Below are positions 36,561 through 48,500 of a stretch of 64,000 nt of DNA, piece by piece (position 1 is the first letter of the stretch; each line of letters begins with the position of its first letter). Origin of the DNA: Psettodes erumei. Its lineage: Eukaryota > Chordata > Actinopteri > Pleuronectiformes > Psettodidae. The DNA lies in the NCBI GenBank assembly GCA_016785225.1, contig JAFBJZ010000660.1:2914001-2978000 (forward strand), written 5' to 3'. The notes beneath the pieces were generated by a model. The model was given only the letters and a program-made list of their open reading frames with translations, ran no database searches and was not told the origin of the DNA. The translations under genes were made by a program, and so were the position numbers.

Positions 36561-38177
36561 AACTAAAACTGCATTTCCTTGTTAAACTAGGTCCCAAACC
36601 ACTTAACGATACCAGTAAAACAAGTCAAATGCAGGTATATGCCTATCTTAAACCTGAGAGACTCGACACATGCTGAAACACCACAATACACTGAAACGCA
36701 CAAATAGGACGTTACCTTAACCCTACACCACCCATCAAAATATCATCCAGTGATTGAGGAATCTTTATTACTCACCATTATGCTCTATGGTTAGCTCTGA
36801 CAGGTTGTAGATATTTTTTTTGCAGTTGATAGTTCTGGTAAATCATCAAAACAAGCCTAAAATGTAGGACATTTTAAACTACAAAAGGCAATTTCTGAAG
36901 AACTGCTGCCTTCTGCCAACCTTCGAAGCGCTGCTGCCTTGTATCTGCGTGAAGAAGCAGGTGAAGTTGTATGAAGAGAGTGTGTCGAATCTGCTGTGTG
37001 TGCCTGCACTCAGAGGATGACATGGTTATTCACAGGCCACAGGTCTAACAGAGGGAGAGAAGCAAAAATGCACTAAGCGCAGCTTGAATGGGATTTCTAC
37101 GATTAAGTTTGTAGGAGTTGAGTGTCAAAAAACACGGAACTATAACAAGAAGAAGAAAGATTTGTTTGGAATTTGATAATTACATATAGCCGGGTCGCGC
37201 TTGTGCTGCAGTCCCACCAATGAAGTGTCGTCTCCTTATTGCTTTTCAAGTTGAGCCTCGAAGTCCAGAGCAGCTTTACATTGATATGACAGTGAAGTGT
37301 CTTTTTCTTTCAGCGACAGGGGCGTCTTGTGTTTGCTGCTTTTTCAGCCTCGGCGCTCTCAGCCCCATCAGAGGAGCGGGCCTACAGTGTTGAAAGAGAT
37401 CCGCCGTTGCCAAGCAGAAACAGGGGTCACGGCTCCTGCTGCTGCTACTTATCTTTTGAACGCCCAAGTTCAAAATAAAGTGTTTTCTAAAGGGCAGCTA
37501 TATATATATTTAAAACTCCGAGCATTCTACACTCATGGGATAAGAATCTGTGCTTGGGCTCCCAGCACTGTGGAAAAAAGAAAGTGAGAGCTGTGTAATC
37601 TTTCTACTGACAGTAACGAGAAAACGAGAGATGTAAGTGTTCTATTGGACGTGAATATTTGAAGGATTTGATAACCACATTACTCTCTAAAACTGCAGGG
37701 CTGAGATAAGCCGCTGACAACTAAGCCATTACTGAAGCACTGTAGCCTCGTTCAGCGTGGGGATTTTTTTTTTTTTTTTTTTTACAGAGTGGGTTTCTGC
37801 TATTGCCATAATAAAGCATTTGAGGTCACAGTTGAGGGTGAATGTACGGTGGCCCGCAGGGGTATCCGCAGCGAGGCGCTAAATGTTGCTTTAGCCGCAG
37901 AGGTTGAAATTATGAAACACAATTTACGGGTCCAAACACATTTTATCGTTAAATGAAAATTTACAAAAAAATATATTTTTCAGTCCCTACTGCACATACA
38001 CTATAAACGTTATCATCAGTCCTTCAGGAGTCCTCATCCTAACGAGCCGAACCACCGCTCTGCGGAGCTTCATTGCCAGCACCTGTGTGTGCGTGCGCCC
38101 GATTTGCGCCCAAACAACCGGACATCACTCTTCGCCATCACCGTTAACTTTACGTTTCCACTTCGATGCCTTAAATC
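36560..38177. other. ston1-gtf2a1l spacer and gtf2a1l promoter side
   Basis: No coding similarity was seen. A T19-type run lies at 37765-37783. The last 150 bp before the gtf2a1l ATG are GC-richer and TATA-less. The spacer is only about 1.6 kb, or about 3.0 kb from the ston1 stop codon to the gtf2a1l start. Confidence 0.5.
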
Positions 38178-41100
38178 ATGCTGAGCAACGCAGGGCCAGT
38201 GGTAAGCAGCGCGACTCCTCACCTGGTTTCAACCGACAGGTTAACTAATATCTCAGGTATTCATGCTGCGCGTGGGCCTGTATGTAGGCGAAGTGGCCTG
38301 ATAAGCGTCGTCCTTCATATTCAGTTGCAGGCTATTTATTGGGAGCCTCGAACAGTTCATTTAGAATAGCTGGGGGCAGTTGAATTCATCACGTGGTCGG
38401 GCCGAATCTCGTTTTTAAAAAAATCGATTAATTATGTCACATCCAGCTTGATAAAGCTGGCATATCGTTTACAGGCCAAACTCTACTTATCCATAATTGA
38501 TGACGTAATCGAGAGTATGAGGGAGCTCTTCTTGGACGAAGGCCTGGAGGACTGCGTCCTGGACGATCTGAGACACGTGAGTCATATTTTACATGAACCT
38601 GCTTCAGTGTTTGAAAAAAACCCCCAAACAAACTGTAATGCACACCTCAAGCTGTCAGTTCCAGCGCGCCGTAACAGGCATAACAGAAGTCTGTGTCTTC
38701 TGCTGTGCAGCTTTGGGAGTCAAAGATGATGCAGTCTAAAGCAATGGAAGACTTCAGGAAAAACAACCTCAACTCATCCAACTTTGTACTCCAGCTCCCT
38801 GACCACTACAGCCACACTGACCAAGAGGTCGCAGGTGTGATATTTGACTGCTTTCCGACAAAACTGGCATGTTAAGTTCCATTTAAAACTACGTGAAGAT
38901 ACTCGATGCAGATGGCCAATCTAACGTGAATTAAGTGATTCAGAGAGGAGAGAGCCCATTCACCTGCTCTGTTCTGATCTGGTTTCTGCTTTTAGCCTCA
39001 GTCGTCATCCCTGCAAGTCAGAACATCCACAGTTTCCGAGCCAAGGCAAGTGTCATCAAGATTAACAGTAAACCACCACGATACATCTTCTTACTCTGGT
39101 TTTATTCTTCCTTTTTTTAAATTGTAAAACTAGATTACACGTTTGAATCATATGACTGACCTGTCCGATACATTTAGGTCAGGTTTGATATTAAGCCCAG
39201 ATGTCTGAAGGACCAGTGTGCAGGATTTAGTGGCATCTAGTGATGAGGATGCAGACTGCAACCAACTGAGTACTCCTCCCCTACCTACAGTGGCCTGTGG
39301 GTACAGTAAAAAACATGAAAGGCTGGAGTCAATGTTTGGTCTGTGCTCCTGTAGAAAACATAGCAGGCTCCATGAAAGAGGACTTGTGATGTATATAGAC
39401 ATGAAGGGGTCATTTTTAATGCAGGAAAACACAACAGTTCTTGCTTGCAGGTGATTGGATTATATTGAAAACTCTATAGTGTGAATATTATTTTCAATTC
39501 TGCCTACAGAGCCCCCTAAATCCTACACAATGGTCCTTTTTAAGTGACATTTTTTCATCCTTTCCCTTCTGACTTCTGACCAATAACTGAATTTTAGAAA
39601 CTTGATTTTGTAAACTTGAATGTTTATATCAGAACTTCACCAAATCAAATTCAAACAAATTGGATATAGTTTTTAAAAATGATAAAGAGGCTTGAATTTT
39701 CTACTTGTGAAATCTAAAAATTCGTAGTTTTTGAAATTGCAACACACCAAACTCGAACCACAGTAAGTCATCTTGATGGTTGTGAAAGTAAAATATTTAT
39801 CTCCTCTACACGTTCTGTTTATTTACAGAACAACTCCGAGACACTTGCTACTTTTTCCCTCCCTGCTGGGTTGGCGTACCCTGTGCAGATACCAGCAGGA
39901 GTCACTCTTCAAACAGCCAGCGGTACGCAATCACTCTACCTGTTCTTGGGCCTACCTTTGTTTTTGCTCCAAGCCTGGACAAATGACATTTCACTCTTCT
40001 CTTCCATCTCACCAAGGTCAACTGTACAAGGTCAACGTTCCGGTCGTGGTTACTCAGGCCCCAGCAGGTCAGCAGCCTGTGACCCGCCCCACACACAAAG
40101 CTCCTGCCCCTCAGTCAGCCACGGCCCCGCCAACTACCGTTCAACCTCAGGAGACTGAGCCACCCCCTGTTCTGGCTGCCTCTGTCACACAGCCGCCAAA
40201 GGGCAATTTACCCCCCCGTCAGGACGTTAGCCTCCCCCAGCAGCCGCAGCTTCCTGTTGTTGACACCTGGCAGCTTCAGGGGGTCCGCTCTCCACCGCCC
40301 CGGATCACACTGGAAGAAAATGAGCCGAGCGCGCAGCCTGAACGCGTGAACTTCGGTGTGACGGCCTCGCCCCGCGGTCAGCTCGTGGACTTCCAGCTCA
40401 GCTCAGACGAGGCTTTGACACAGGCTGCGCAGTTGAAGAGCAGAGATGTGGATGACATCCTGAAAGAAGCGATTGAAGAGGAGAGGGAGAAAGCAGAAAT
40501 GGTGAGAAACCTCGCATCTGCAAAGAGGCTCTTCTCTGCGTGATTTAATAAGAATAATATTCTCCTTTGTGTGCAAATACCAGACACAGAAATAGGAAAA
40601 GACCAGGCTGTCTAAGCTAGTCAAGGTGTGAAATTGAAATACTCAAGCAATAATTTTACAACAGCAGGTAGTCCAGTTCGCACTTCAGATTTTGGAAAAT
40701 TATCACGGCATAATTTAAGTTTCTTTCTGATAAGCTGGACCTGGACTACAGCTACAGTCAGCTGTCGGACATCGTTCAGCTGGACGGTCCTGCAGACAAC
40801 TCCGACATCGAGGAGGAAGGCGGAGGTCCGCTGGAGGAGAATGACTTCCTGGGTATGATCAATGCAGAGGCCATAAAGGCCCTGCAGGAAGGAGAGGGCA
40901 GCAGTGACGGCAACAGCATCCCCTCCAGCAGCGACACTGATGGAGAAGATAAGCTCTCTAATGTAGAGGAAGAGGTGAGAGTGCGAGAACTTTGCACCCC
41001 CCTTTGATTTTGAAATTGTATGGACACGTCATGTTTTGCAATGCACATTAACTATTATTTGTTTCCCACAACACACTCTCTGTTGCTAAGGATCCTTTGC

Positions 41101-41373
41101 ATTCAGGCGATGATGTGATTGAGCAGGACATCCCAGATCTCTTTGACACCGACAACGTAATCGTTTGCCAGTACGACAAAGTAAGACCATTTCAGCTCTC
41201 TACCGGCTCGGCTCGGCTCACAGGTAAATGACAGATAATATTGTGAAATGTTCTGTCTGTTGCAGATTCACCGCAGCAAGAACCGCTGGAAGTTTCATTT
41301 GAAAGACGGAGTGATGTGTTACGCAGGCAGGGACTACGTGTTCTCGAAAGCTGTCGGGGAAGCTGAGTGGTAA
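38178..41373 (+). CDS. gtf2a1l: TFIIA alpha/beta-like factor (gtf2a1l), nine coding exons, 438 aa
   Basis: Coding exons: 38178-38201, 38475-38576, 38711-38834, 38996-39045, 39829-39922, 40017-40501, 40735-40974, 41091-41180 and 41266-41373. They total 1317 nt with TAA. All introns are GT-AG except the fourth, which is GC-AG (AAG|GCAAGT). The N-terminal TFIIA helical region (about 9-60) reads AKLYLSIIDDVIESMRELFL then LWESKMMQSKAMEDF. The middle has YPVQIPAGVTLQTASGQLYK, which fits GTF2A1L rather than GTF2A1, then a Pro/Gln-rich linker. IVQLDG (306-311) fits a Taspase-1 cleavage site, followed by an acidic stretch. The C-terminal beta-barrel runs from about 388 (LFDTDNVIVCQYDKIHRSKN, then FSKAVGEAEW). 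Family knowledge: it is a germ-cell-enriched subunit of the general factor TFIIA that stabilises TBP on promoters. Confidence 0.95.
39210..39536. mobile_element. MITE with about 20-bp terminal inverted repeats, in gtf2a1l intron 4
   Basis: The left end ggaccagtgtgcaggattta (39210-39229) is inverted at the right end taaatcctacacaatggtcc (39517-39536) with about two mismatches. The interior, with 'gtggcatctagtgatgagg', 'catgaaagaggacttgtgat' and 'acaacagttcttgcttgcag', resembles a very common percomorph repeat. It has no coding capacity. Target duplications are unclear. The superfamily (hAT-like or other) is not settled. Confidence 0.8.
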
Positions 41374-42554
41374 TGAGCTTTACTTCTCCCGAGCAGATCA
41401 GATAATGATGTTGAAAGACGGGAAACAGTGATTTAAAAGGGAAAAACAATTAGCGCAAGCAGACCACTTGGTGGTGTAATTTGGCTCACGGAGGAGGAAG
41501 TTTAAACACCAATGGTGCAAAATCACTGATACTTTTTTTTTTTTTCATTTTAATGATGTAATTATCCGAGCAATCCTGCAAGTCATTTACAATGTTACAA
41601 CCGATTGCTTACAGCGCTGCCTGTGAATCCAATTTACTGGGAGAGACAGCATGAATTTATGTTGTATAATATTTTGTTAAAAATAGTTTTCTTTGTCGGA
41701 GGAGCGAAATATTATGAAATATATTTGACCTTGAGTTTGTTTTCTGCTGCCATGACTGTGTTGCTTTGAAGGTATGTGCTCCCGTTTTGATTTTCTAACG
41801 TTGCTTTGTTTTAATGTCTGTCGAATACACTGAACTGTACTGCAGCGAAACAAAGTCTTCATTTTCCTGCAGCCCTGTGCAAACACAATTTTGAATTTTC
41901 CCCCAAAATTTACCAAATGCAAAAGAAAATAGAAAAAAAGATGGTGAGTAGTTAAACACACTTATTTAATGTCTTTTTTGTGAAAACAGCAATGACATGT
42001 CTGTTACATGACCACCTGTACCTGAGTTCCCTGCTGGTGCACTGGCGTGTCTGCAGTCTCTGACTCTCCTGGATACAACAATCTAATAGGTGGCGCCAAA
42101 CGTCATCTCTGACGAGCAAGAGCGATGACTTGCAATTGATCACATTTACATCGCTATGTTGATTTTCAACGGAACTAAATGTAACATCGCCCAAGTGCTA
42201 CAAACCGCGCTGGGTGTATTCGGTTTCAAGTGCTGGATCTTAATACTGTACATTACCATCACTGATATTCTGTGGCTGTTGTGTTTTTTCTTCCCACATT
42301 TCTGCTTCATCCAGCTGCGTCTTAAGAGTACCACATTACCGGCGTAGAAATGGGAGACTGCAGCACTCGTCTTCAGTTTGAGGTCTCTTGGTCCTGACTG
42401 ATTCAATTCTCACTTTGTCAGGCGACCCGGATCAAATCTGATCTAACGCCACATACAAGACTGACCTAAATTTTAAAGAAATGCCACATTTTGTTTTTAG
42501 CGAGAAAGCTGACGCTGCCTTTCAAGCCCCTGATGTCGCTCTCTACGTCGATGG
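41374..42554. other. Convergent 3' region of gtf2a1l (+) and lhcgr (-)
   Basis: Both genes end into this 1.18-kb AT-rich stretch, so it must contain both 3' UTRs. No canonical AATAAA was identified for gtf2a1l. A minus-strand ATTAAATAAG near 41960-41970 could serve lhcgr. The two transcripts may overlap. Confidence 0.45.
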
Positions 42555-45500
42555 TCATGTGGTCCCCTTGTTGAGAAAGCAACCCCGCATTTTAATGTGA
42601 TAGGCGTAGAGGCTAAGCGAGTGGGGTTTTCCGGTGGACATTTTTTGGGCGCAGGGGAGGTGCGAAGCCAGAGTATGAGACCTGTAGAAGTCAGCGCGGC
42701 CGTGACAGCAGTTGCAGCGACTCAGCAGCAGGCACACGTCTTTCCTGAAAGCGCGCGTGAAGATCGTGTACAGGAAAGGGTTGCAGAGGGAGTTGACGGG
42801 ATAGAAAAGGATGAGCAGGATCTTGGAGTGAGACACTGTTATCAGGGGCATCCGGAGGGCTGCAGAGATGGCGAAGAAGGAGATCGGCGCCATGCATATG
42901 AAGTCGGTGAAAATGAGCACGGCCATGCGTTTGGCGATCTTGGCGTCTCCGTGACGGGTGGCGTGCTCTGGGTTGTGGACGCTCAGGTATATGCATACGT
43001 AACAGTAACAGACCACTACGAAAGCGACCACATTGAGAATGAGCACAACCACCACGTAAACCTGAGAGCCCAACGTGTCGATGTCCATGGGTAGGCAGAT
43101 GCTGACTTTGCTGTAGCTGCTGACCCCCACCAGAGGGAGCAGCGCAACCAGCAAAGAGAAGCCCCAGCCTGCCCCCATCATGGCCGTCACGTGGCGCATC
43201 CGCAGCCTCTTGTTGACGTGCATGGCGTTGGTGATGGTGTGCCAGCGTTCAAGGCTAATCACAGTCAGTGTATATACTGATAACTCGCTGGCAAACACCG
43301 TCAGAAAGCCCGCTATGCCGCACCCGGGCCCGGTCTGCCAGTCGGTGGCGTGGTTATAGTACTCGTGGCGGGAGTGGTGGTCCATGAAGGCGATGAGCAT
43401 CAGGTAGAGCCCCATGCAGAGGTCAGCAAAGGCCAGGTTACACATGAGGAATCTGGAGATGGTTAGCTTATGGTGGCTGACCAGCAGAATAACCAGAACC
43501 GCCAGGTTACCGGCCACGGCGAAAACCGTGATTATCCAGGTGAGGCAGCGCAGGAAGGGAAAGCCCAGCAGGTCCTCGCACGGGTTGAAAGCATCCGGCT
43601 TTGGGGTGCACTTGACGAAGGGGTTACTGAGACAATCAAATTCCAGGTCCGGATACTGAAAGTTGATGTCATCGATAAGACTCAAGTCATCTGCAGTGGG
43701 CTTTCTGAAAAATACACAGATGTTGAGGTTACCATAAAAATCCCAAAGCAATTAATCAAGAAAAACTCTCTGCTTAAGCGACTGCAGTAAAATTATTGAG
43801 GTGAGGAAAGGGGGAGGGTATTTTTGTTTTTGCTCAAAATGTTTTGGGAGCGCATCCCAGAATTTGCATTATATTGTAGAGATTACGTTTACAAGGGAGA
43901 TTTTGTCAATCCGGTCTGTGTGTTAATTTACTTTTCTCACTGAAAAAACCCCAAAACAGAACAGAGGTGGGATTTATTATTATATTAATTTTTACACAGT
44001 CTTTAAGTATTTGGTGAGGTAACTTACGTTTCTGTTTCGCTGAGATCACAAAACTTTGTGAAGTTCTTTAAAGCACTTTCCCTTTAAATAAAAAAGGAAA
44101 GGAGAAGGTTAGACTACATTTAATGTCAATAGCTGATAATTACAGAATGTCTGATGATCTGCATTCACTGGACAGAGCTTTTGCTATCTATGCAGATGTG
44201 ATTGGATTTATTCCTCTCTCTGGGAGCATTTTTTCCAGGTACCTTTGTTTCCGACGCCACGTATGGAAGGCGCAGCAGTGGCTGGGGTACGTGAGCTCGG
44301 CCTCCAGCAGGTCAGCCAGGTTTTCGAGCGGAGGGAGGCTCTTCAGGGCGAAGGTGGCGCTGGCTTTCAGAAACCTCACCTGCCTCAGCCCTTTGGGCGG
44401 GAGGGAACTCAGAGCCGTGTAGGAAACGTCCCTGAATCACGCACGCAGAGAGAGCACAAACGTACACTTCAGTCAAGATTAGAAAAGTAACAGCCAATAA
44501 AATAGTGTTTTATATGGCATTGGACTACCACGAGCCACGAGAGCAGTTCTGGGGCCTATCTCATCTCAGCTAATGTGTTTAATTTAAACTCTGTTGGATG
44601 CACACAAAGCCAGGCCTTCCCACAAGAGGAGCCATCAATTGGTATTTTGTTCATGGTAAAAAAAAAAAAATGCTGTTTCAGGCAAATCAGCTGAATCTCC
44701 CCCAGGTGTTCACTGAGCTCTAGAGGCTGTGACAGCCAAGCTCTAATTTATAGTGTTCATCAACAATGGTGTGTTCATCAAGCCAATAAGTGAATCATTG
44801 CTGTTTTTCTATAGAGACGCACATTCACGACAAACTGCTTCATCACAGAGAGGAGATTGTATTTACAGTGATTCATTTCATTCTCTCCAAAGCAAAATAA
44901 TATCCGGGATCTGCTCTGCTCCCTCGTTTGATTGGATACGTGGAACCTGACATTACCCAGAAGTACCACACTGGACCCCACACAATCAAAAGAAATGCCG
45001 TTGGCATTTCCTGCGTGTTAATGAATACCACAAACACTGAATCATAACCAAAACAAGAGGAAATTTCATATCTCTGAAATGCGGCTGCTTGCAGTCAGAG
45101 ACCTTGTGAGTGCTCCTCAGACTGTTTGCTCACTAATCAGCATTCAGCAGTCCAGGCTGCCTTGTTGGTTGTTTACACAGACAGGCTGTCACCGCCATAA
45201 TGTTTATACTATAAAATGATAAACATTGTTATGAATATTAATCTTGCTTCACTGACCCAGTTCAAATAATGATTGCCACAATGCTGTGGATTTAAACAAC
45301 AGGAGATAATGTGTGATATCTAACTGTGCCACAACTGTAAATGTTTTACACATAAACCATGTCATAACTTGTCATCTCTCTACTGTACGCTGTCTTTCTT
45401 TGGCATTTCCTAAAAAAACCCAAAAACTTTCTGAAAGGGGGCATTCTGCATGATGAGCACGTTTACTAAAATCTGCAATGACTGTTTTGGCCACCCGGAG

Positions 45501-48500
45501 GCAACAAAAACAAGATGTAATCTGTCATGTCATTGACTTCTAAACTGATACGGCTGACATTTTAGCAGGCAGTTTGAAGCATCGTCAGCATTCGTTTGTA
45601 CTCATTTATCTCGCCACCTGTTCAATTTAAGTCCATTTATTTCCCTCCACATGTAGTCACATTTTTCTCCCCAACCAACTTCTGACAACAACGCCTGGCT
45701 CTTTGACTGCGAAAATGCTCCCACGCAAGTGCTTCATTAGCTAGCAGCTAGCTTTGTCTGTCGCTGTTCAGACGGCTGCGACTGAAAGCCGCGAAGTTGA
45801 AAACAGTGTGATTGAGTGAAGTTGACGTGAACAGTGAAGTTATGCACCATGAAGCCAAATCCATGAGCCGAGAGATGCTTTAAAGTTCCACAAAACCTTT
45901 TTCGCGTACAAGCAGTCATGTAATCCACGTTTATGAAAAAATGGATTATGGCAGCGTTAACTAAAGAATGTGAAATACTTTGTCCGCCACAGATTTTTAA
46001 GATGACTCCTAAAAATTTTGGTATTATTGGTTTTAGCAATTTGAGTTACTGTTACTTACAGAGAACTTGGACCTGTAGCTCCTTCAAAAGCATCTTCTTG
46101 AATGGACCTGAGGTGCCTGTTGTCTCTTAAAATTCTACAAAAGACATGAAAAAAACAACAATTGTAACACAAGTGACCTCCACTCCTAACTCTAACGCTC
46201 AGCGTTAACGTGCGACGTGAAAGAAAAATGCGAAATGACACATTAACGGCCGACAGCGCCCAAAAACCATTTTTCTTCCTCTTTTCTTTTTCACAATTTG
46301 ACATTGAAGAAGATGAGCATTATTTTTAGATGCAGGGTGTCGGCACATATCTCGTCCCCATCAACATTCAGCAGTACGGGGCAGAGCAAGAAAACAACAG
46401 GGCATCCAATCTTTGTTTTGTCTTACATAATGTTTGCTTGTGGGTACACTCTGTTTTTTTGATTAGCTGAGGAAGAGCCTTAAACCTGAACATCATACAT
46501 AACAACCACATACAGTATGGACCTGTTATGTTGTTGTTGTTAGCTTAGTACTGTATGAGGGGAAAAAAAAGAAATCTTACAGTGTGTTGAGCTTGGTTCC
46601 ATTGAATGCATGAGATCTTATTTCCCTGAAGCCGTTTCTAACCAGGTTCCTGCCAAGGACACAATGTTATAAATTTTAGTATGGGCTCAAAAAGACCTAT
46701 CACCAAGGTCAGAGAACTGGACATTCAATCACATAAGCATATTAAAAAGCATTTAGAAAAAAACAGTCTTAACAAATGGTGGCAAATTATTGCTCCTGAT
46801 AATGCTCTGATGATGTCTTAACAAATACTCCTGTACTCACATGTCGACATACTCCTCCGTGATACCCTGGAAAGAGTTGGAAGGGATGAAATCGATCTTC
46901 ATGTTGTCTGCCATTTCCCTGCGCACGGAGGAGAAAACATTCACCATTCACTCCGGTGGTTCGGCTAAATCATCAGTTAGAAAAAACTAAGAATATATAT
47001 CCAAATAAAACAGTGATTTGATGAAGGGTTGGTGGCCTTGTGGCAGAAGAAAAATGGAGAACTTGGACATGAAGAACATTTTGCAGCATGCAGAAAGACA
47101 CCACTCCAACTGAGAAACACGCTTTTCTTACGTGGGATGACTCACAGTATAATATTTGGTGCCAGGGAGGCGATGGTGGTGAAGTCTGGAAAGTTGGTTA
47201 TCCCCGTGTTGGAGATGCTCCTGTGAAGATGAGCGGCAGAGATCGTGACCGTTAACGAACAAATCTCACAAAGTGTTCAGAAAAGAGTCACAGACAGTCT
47301 TGGCTAGTAAGAGAAGTTTCTGAAGTTCCACACCTGCTGGCCTTTTAAAACATCTTAATACTCAATTTCCCAACTTCAGGGGCTTGTTTACATCTTATCT
47401 ATCTCATCGTCTCTTCTTCAACTCTGTTGGATGGTGTCATGCACATTCTGTATGTGCAGGTTCCAAGTTGGCTTTTCTATTTATTTGATGTTATTCTCCG
47501 CAGCGGGGGGGCTTGGCATGGACATGTGGCACACGCCAGCGTATTTATAGCCTGTTAGTTTGCAATCTCTGTCACTCCATGTGCCTTTATACACAACGCC
47601 ATGGGAAAACAAACAACAACAAAAAAGACTAAGTGTCTGCAATTATGCTAGTGGCGCCTCGACCATTACTGCTAACGTCTGCATGCTAACACGAAGGTGT
47701 TGAGCAGCTACCATGTTTTGTGAATTTCCACACTCTTTAAGGGATTGGTCGAGGTTTCTAACATATGCACAATTTAAAATAAGTATTATACGTGCCGGTG
47801 CCTGTTAAGAAACAACAAGAGTCACAGAATTTAAGGATGACAACAATGCAAAACAGAATGACTCACAAATATTCCAGTTTGGGCAGGTCAGTGAAGGCCC
47901 CCTTTTCAATAACCCTCAGACTGTTGATATTCTGCACAGATCTACGGCAGCAAGAATGAAGAAAATAACAGTCATTAGTTTGCTCGCAACTGTCAACTGT
48001 GGCCTGTCAACAAACAACCGCAGGATGCGCTCATCAGATGCTGAGAAGTCAAGGATTAAATGTGCCGCTTTGTGACTGAGCAACTAATCTCGAGCGACTT
48101 CAACGACATGCAAAACCCCCCAAAAAAAAAAACCCAACCAAACAACAAAAACACACCAGCTGCTCAAACGGAACGTGAGGTGAGTGTTGCTTACGTACAT
48201 CTGCGCCAGGCTGCGGAGGGAGAGGAAGGCGCGTCTCTGTATCCGCGCGATGCAGTCGCTCTGGGTGATCTCACTGTGACACACGGAGAAACGACAGATT
48301 GACAGCGGCTCGCTCCTGCCGAGAGCAGATCCAGCCAGCACACACGCGGCATTTTGGCGAAATAAACATCAAGGGCCGCACAGGTGCCCGTTCTGGAGTC
48401 GTTTCCGCGCTTACTTCTAATGTGCTTTCTTTGAGAAATAGGACAGGGTTGATTGATAGAGGGATGCAAACCATGAGGGAAATATGAAAATACCACCACC

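Noticed and set aside
42597..43094. 165-aa open frame on the plus strand
   Set aside because: It lies exactly antisense to the lhcgr seven-helix exon and has no recognisable domain. GC-rich coding exons often leave such open antisense frames.
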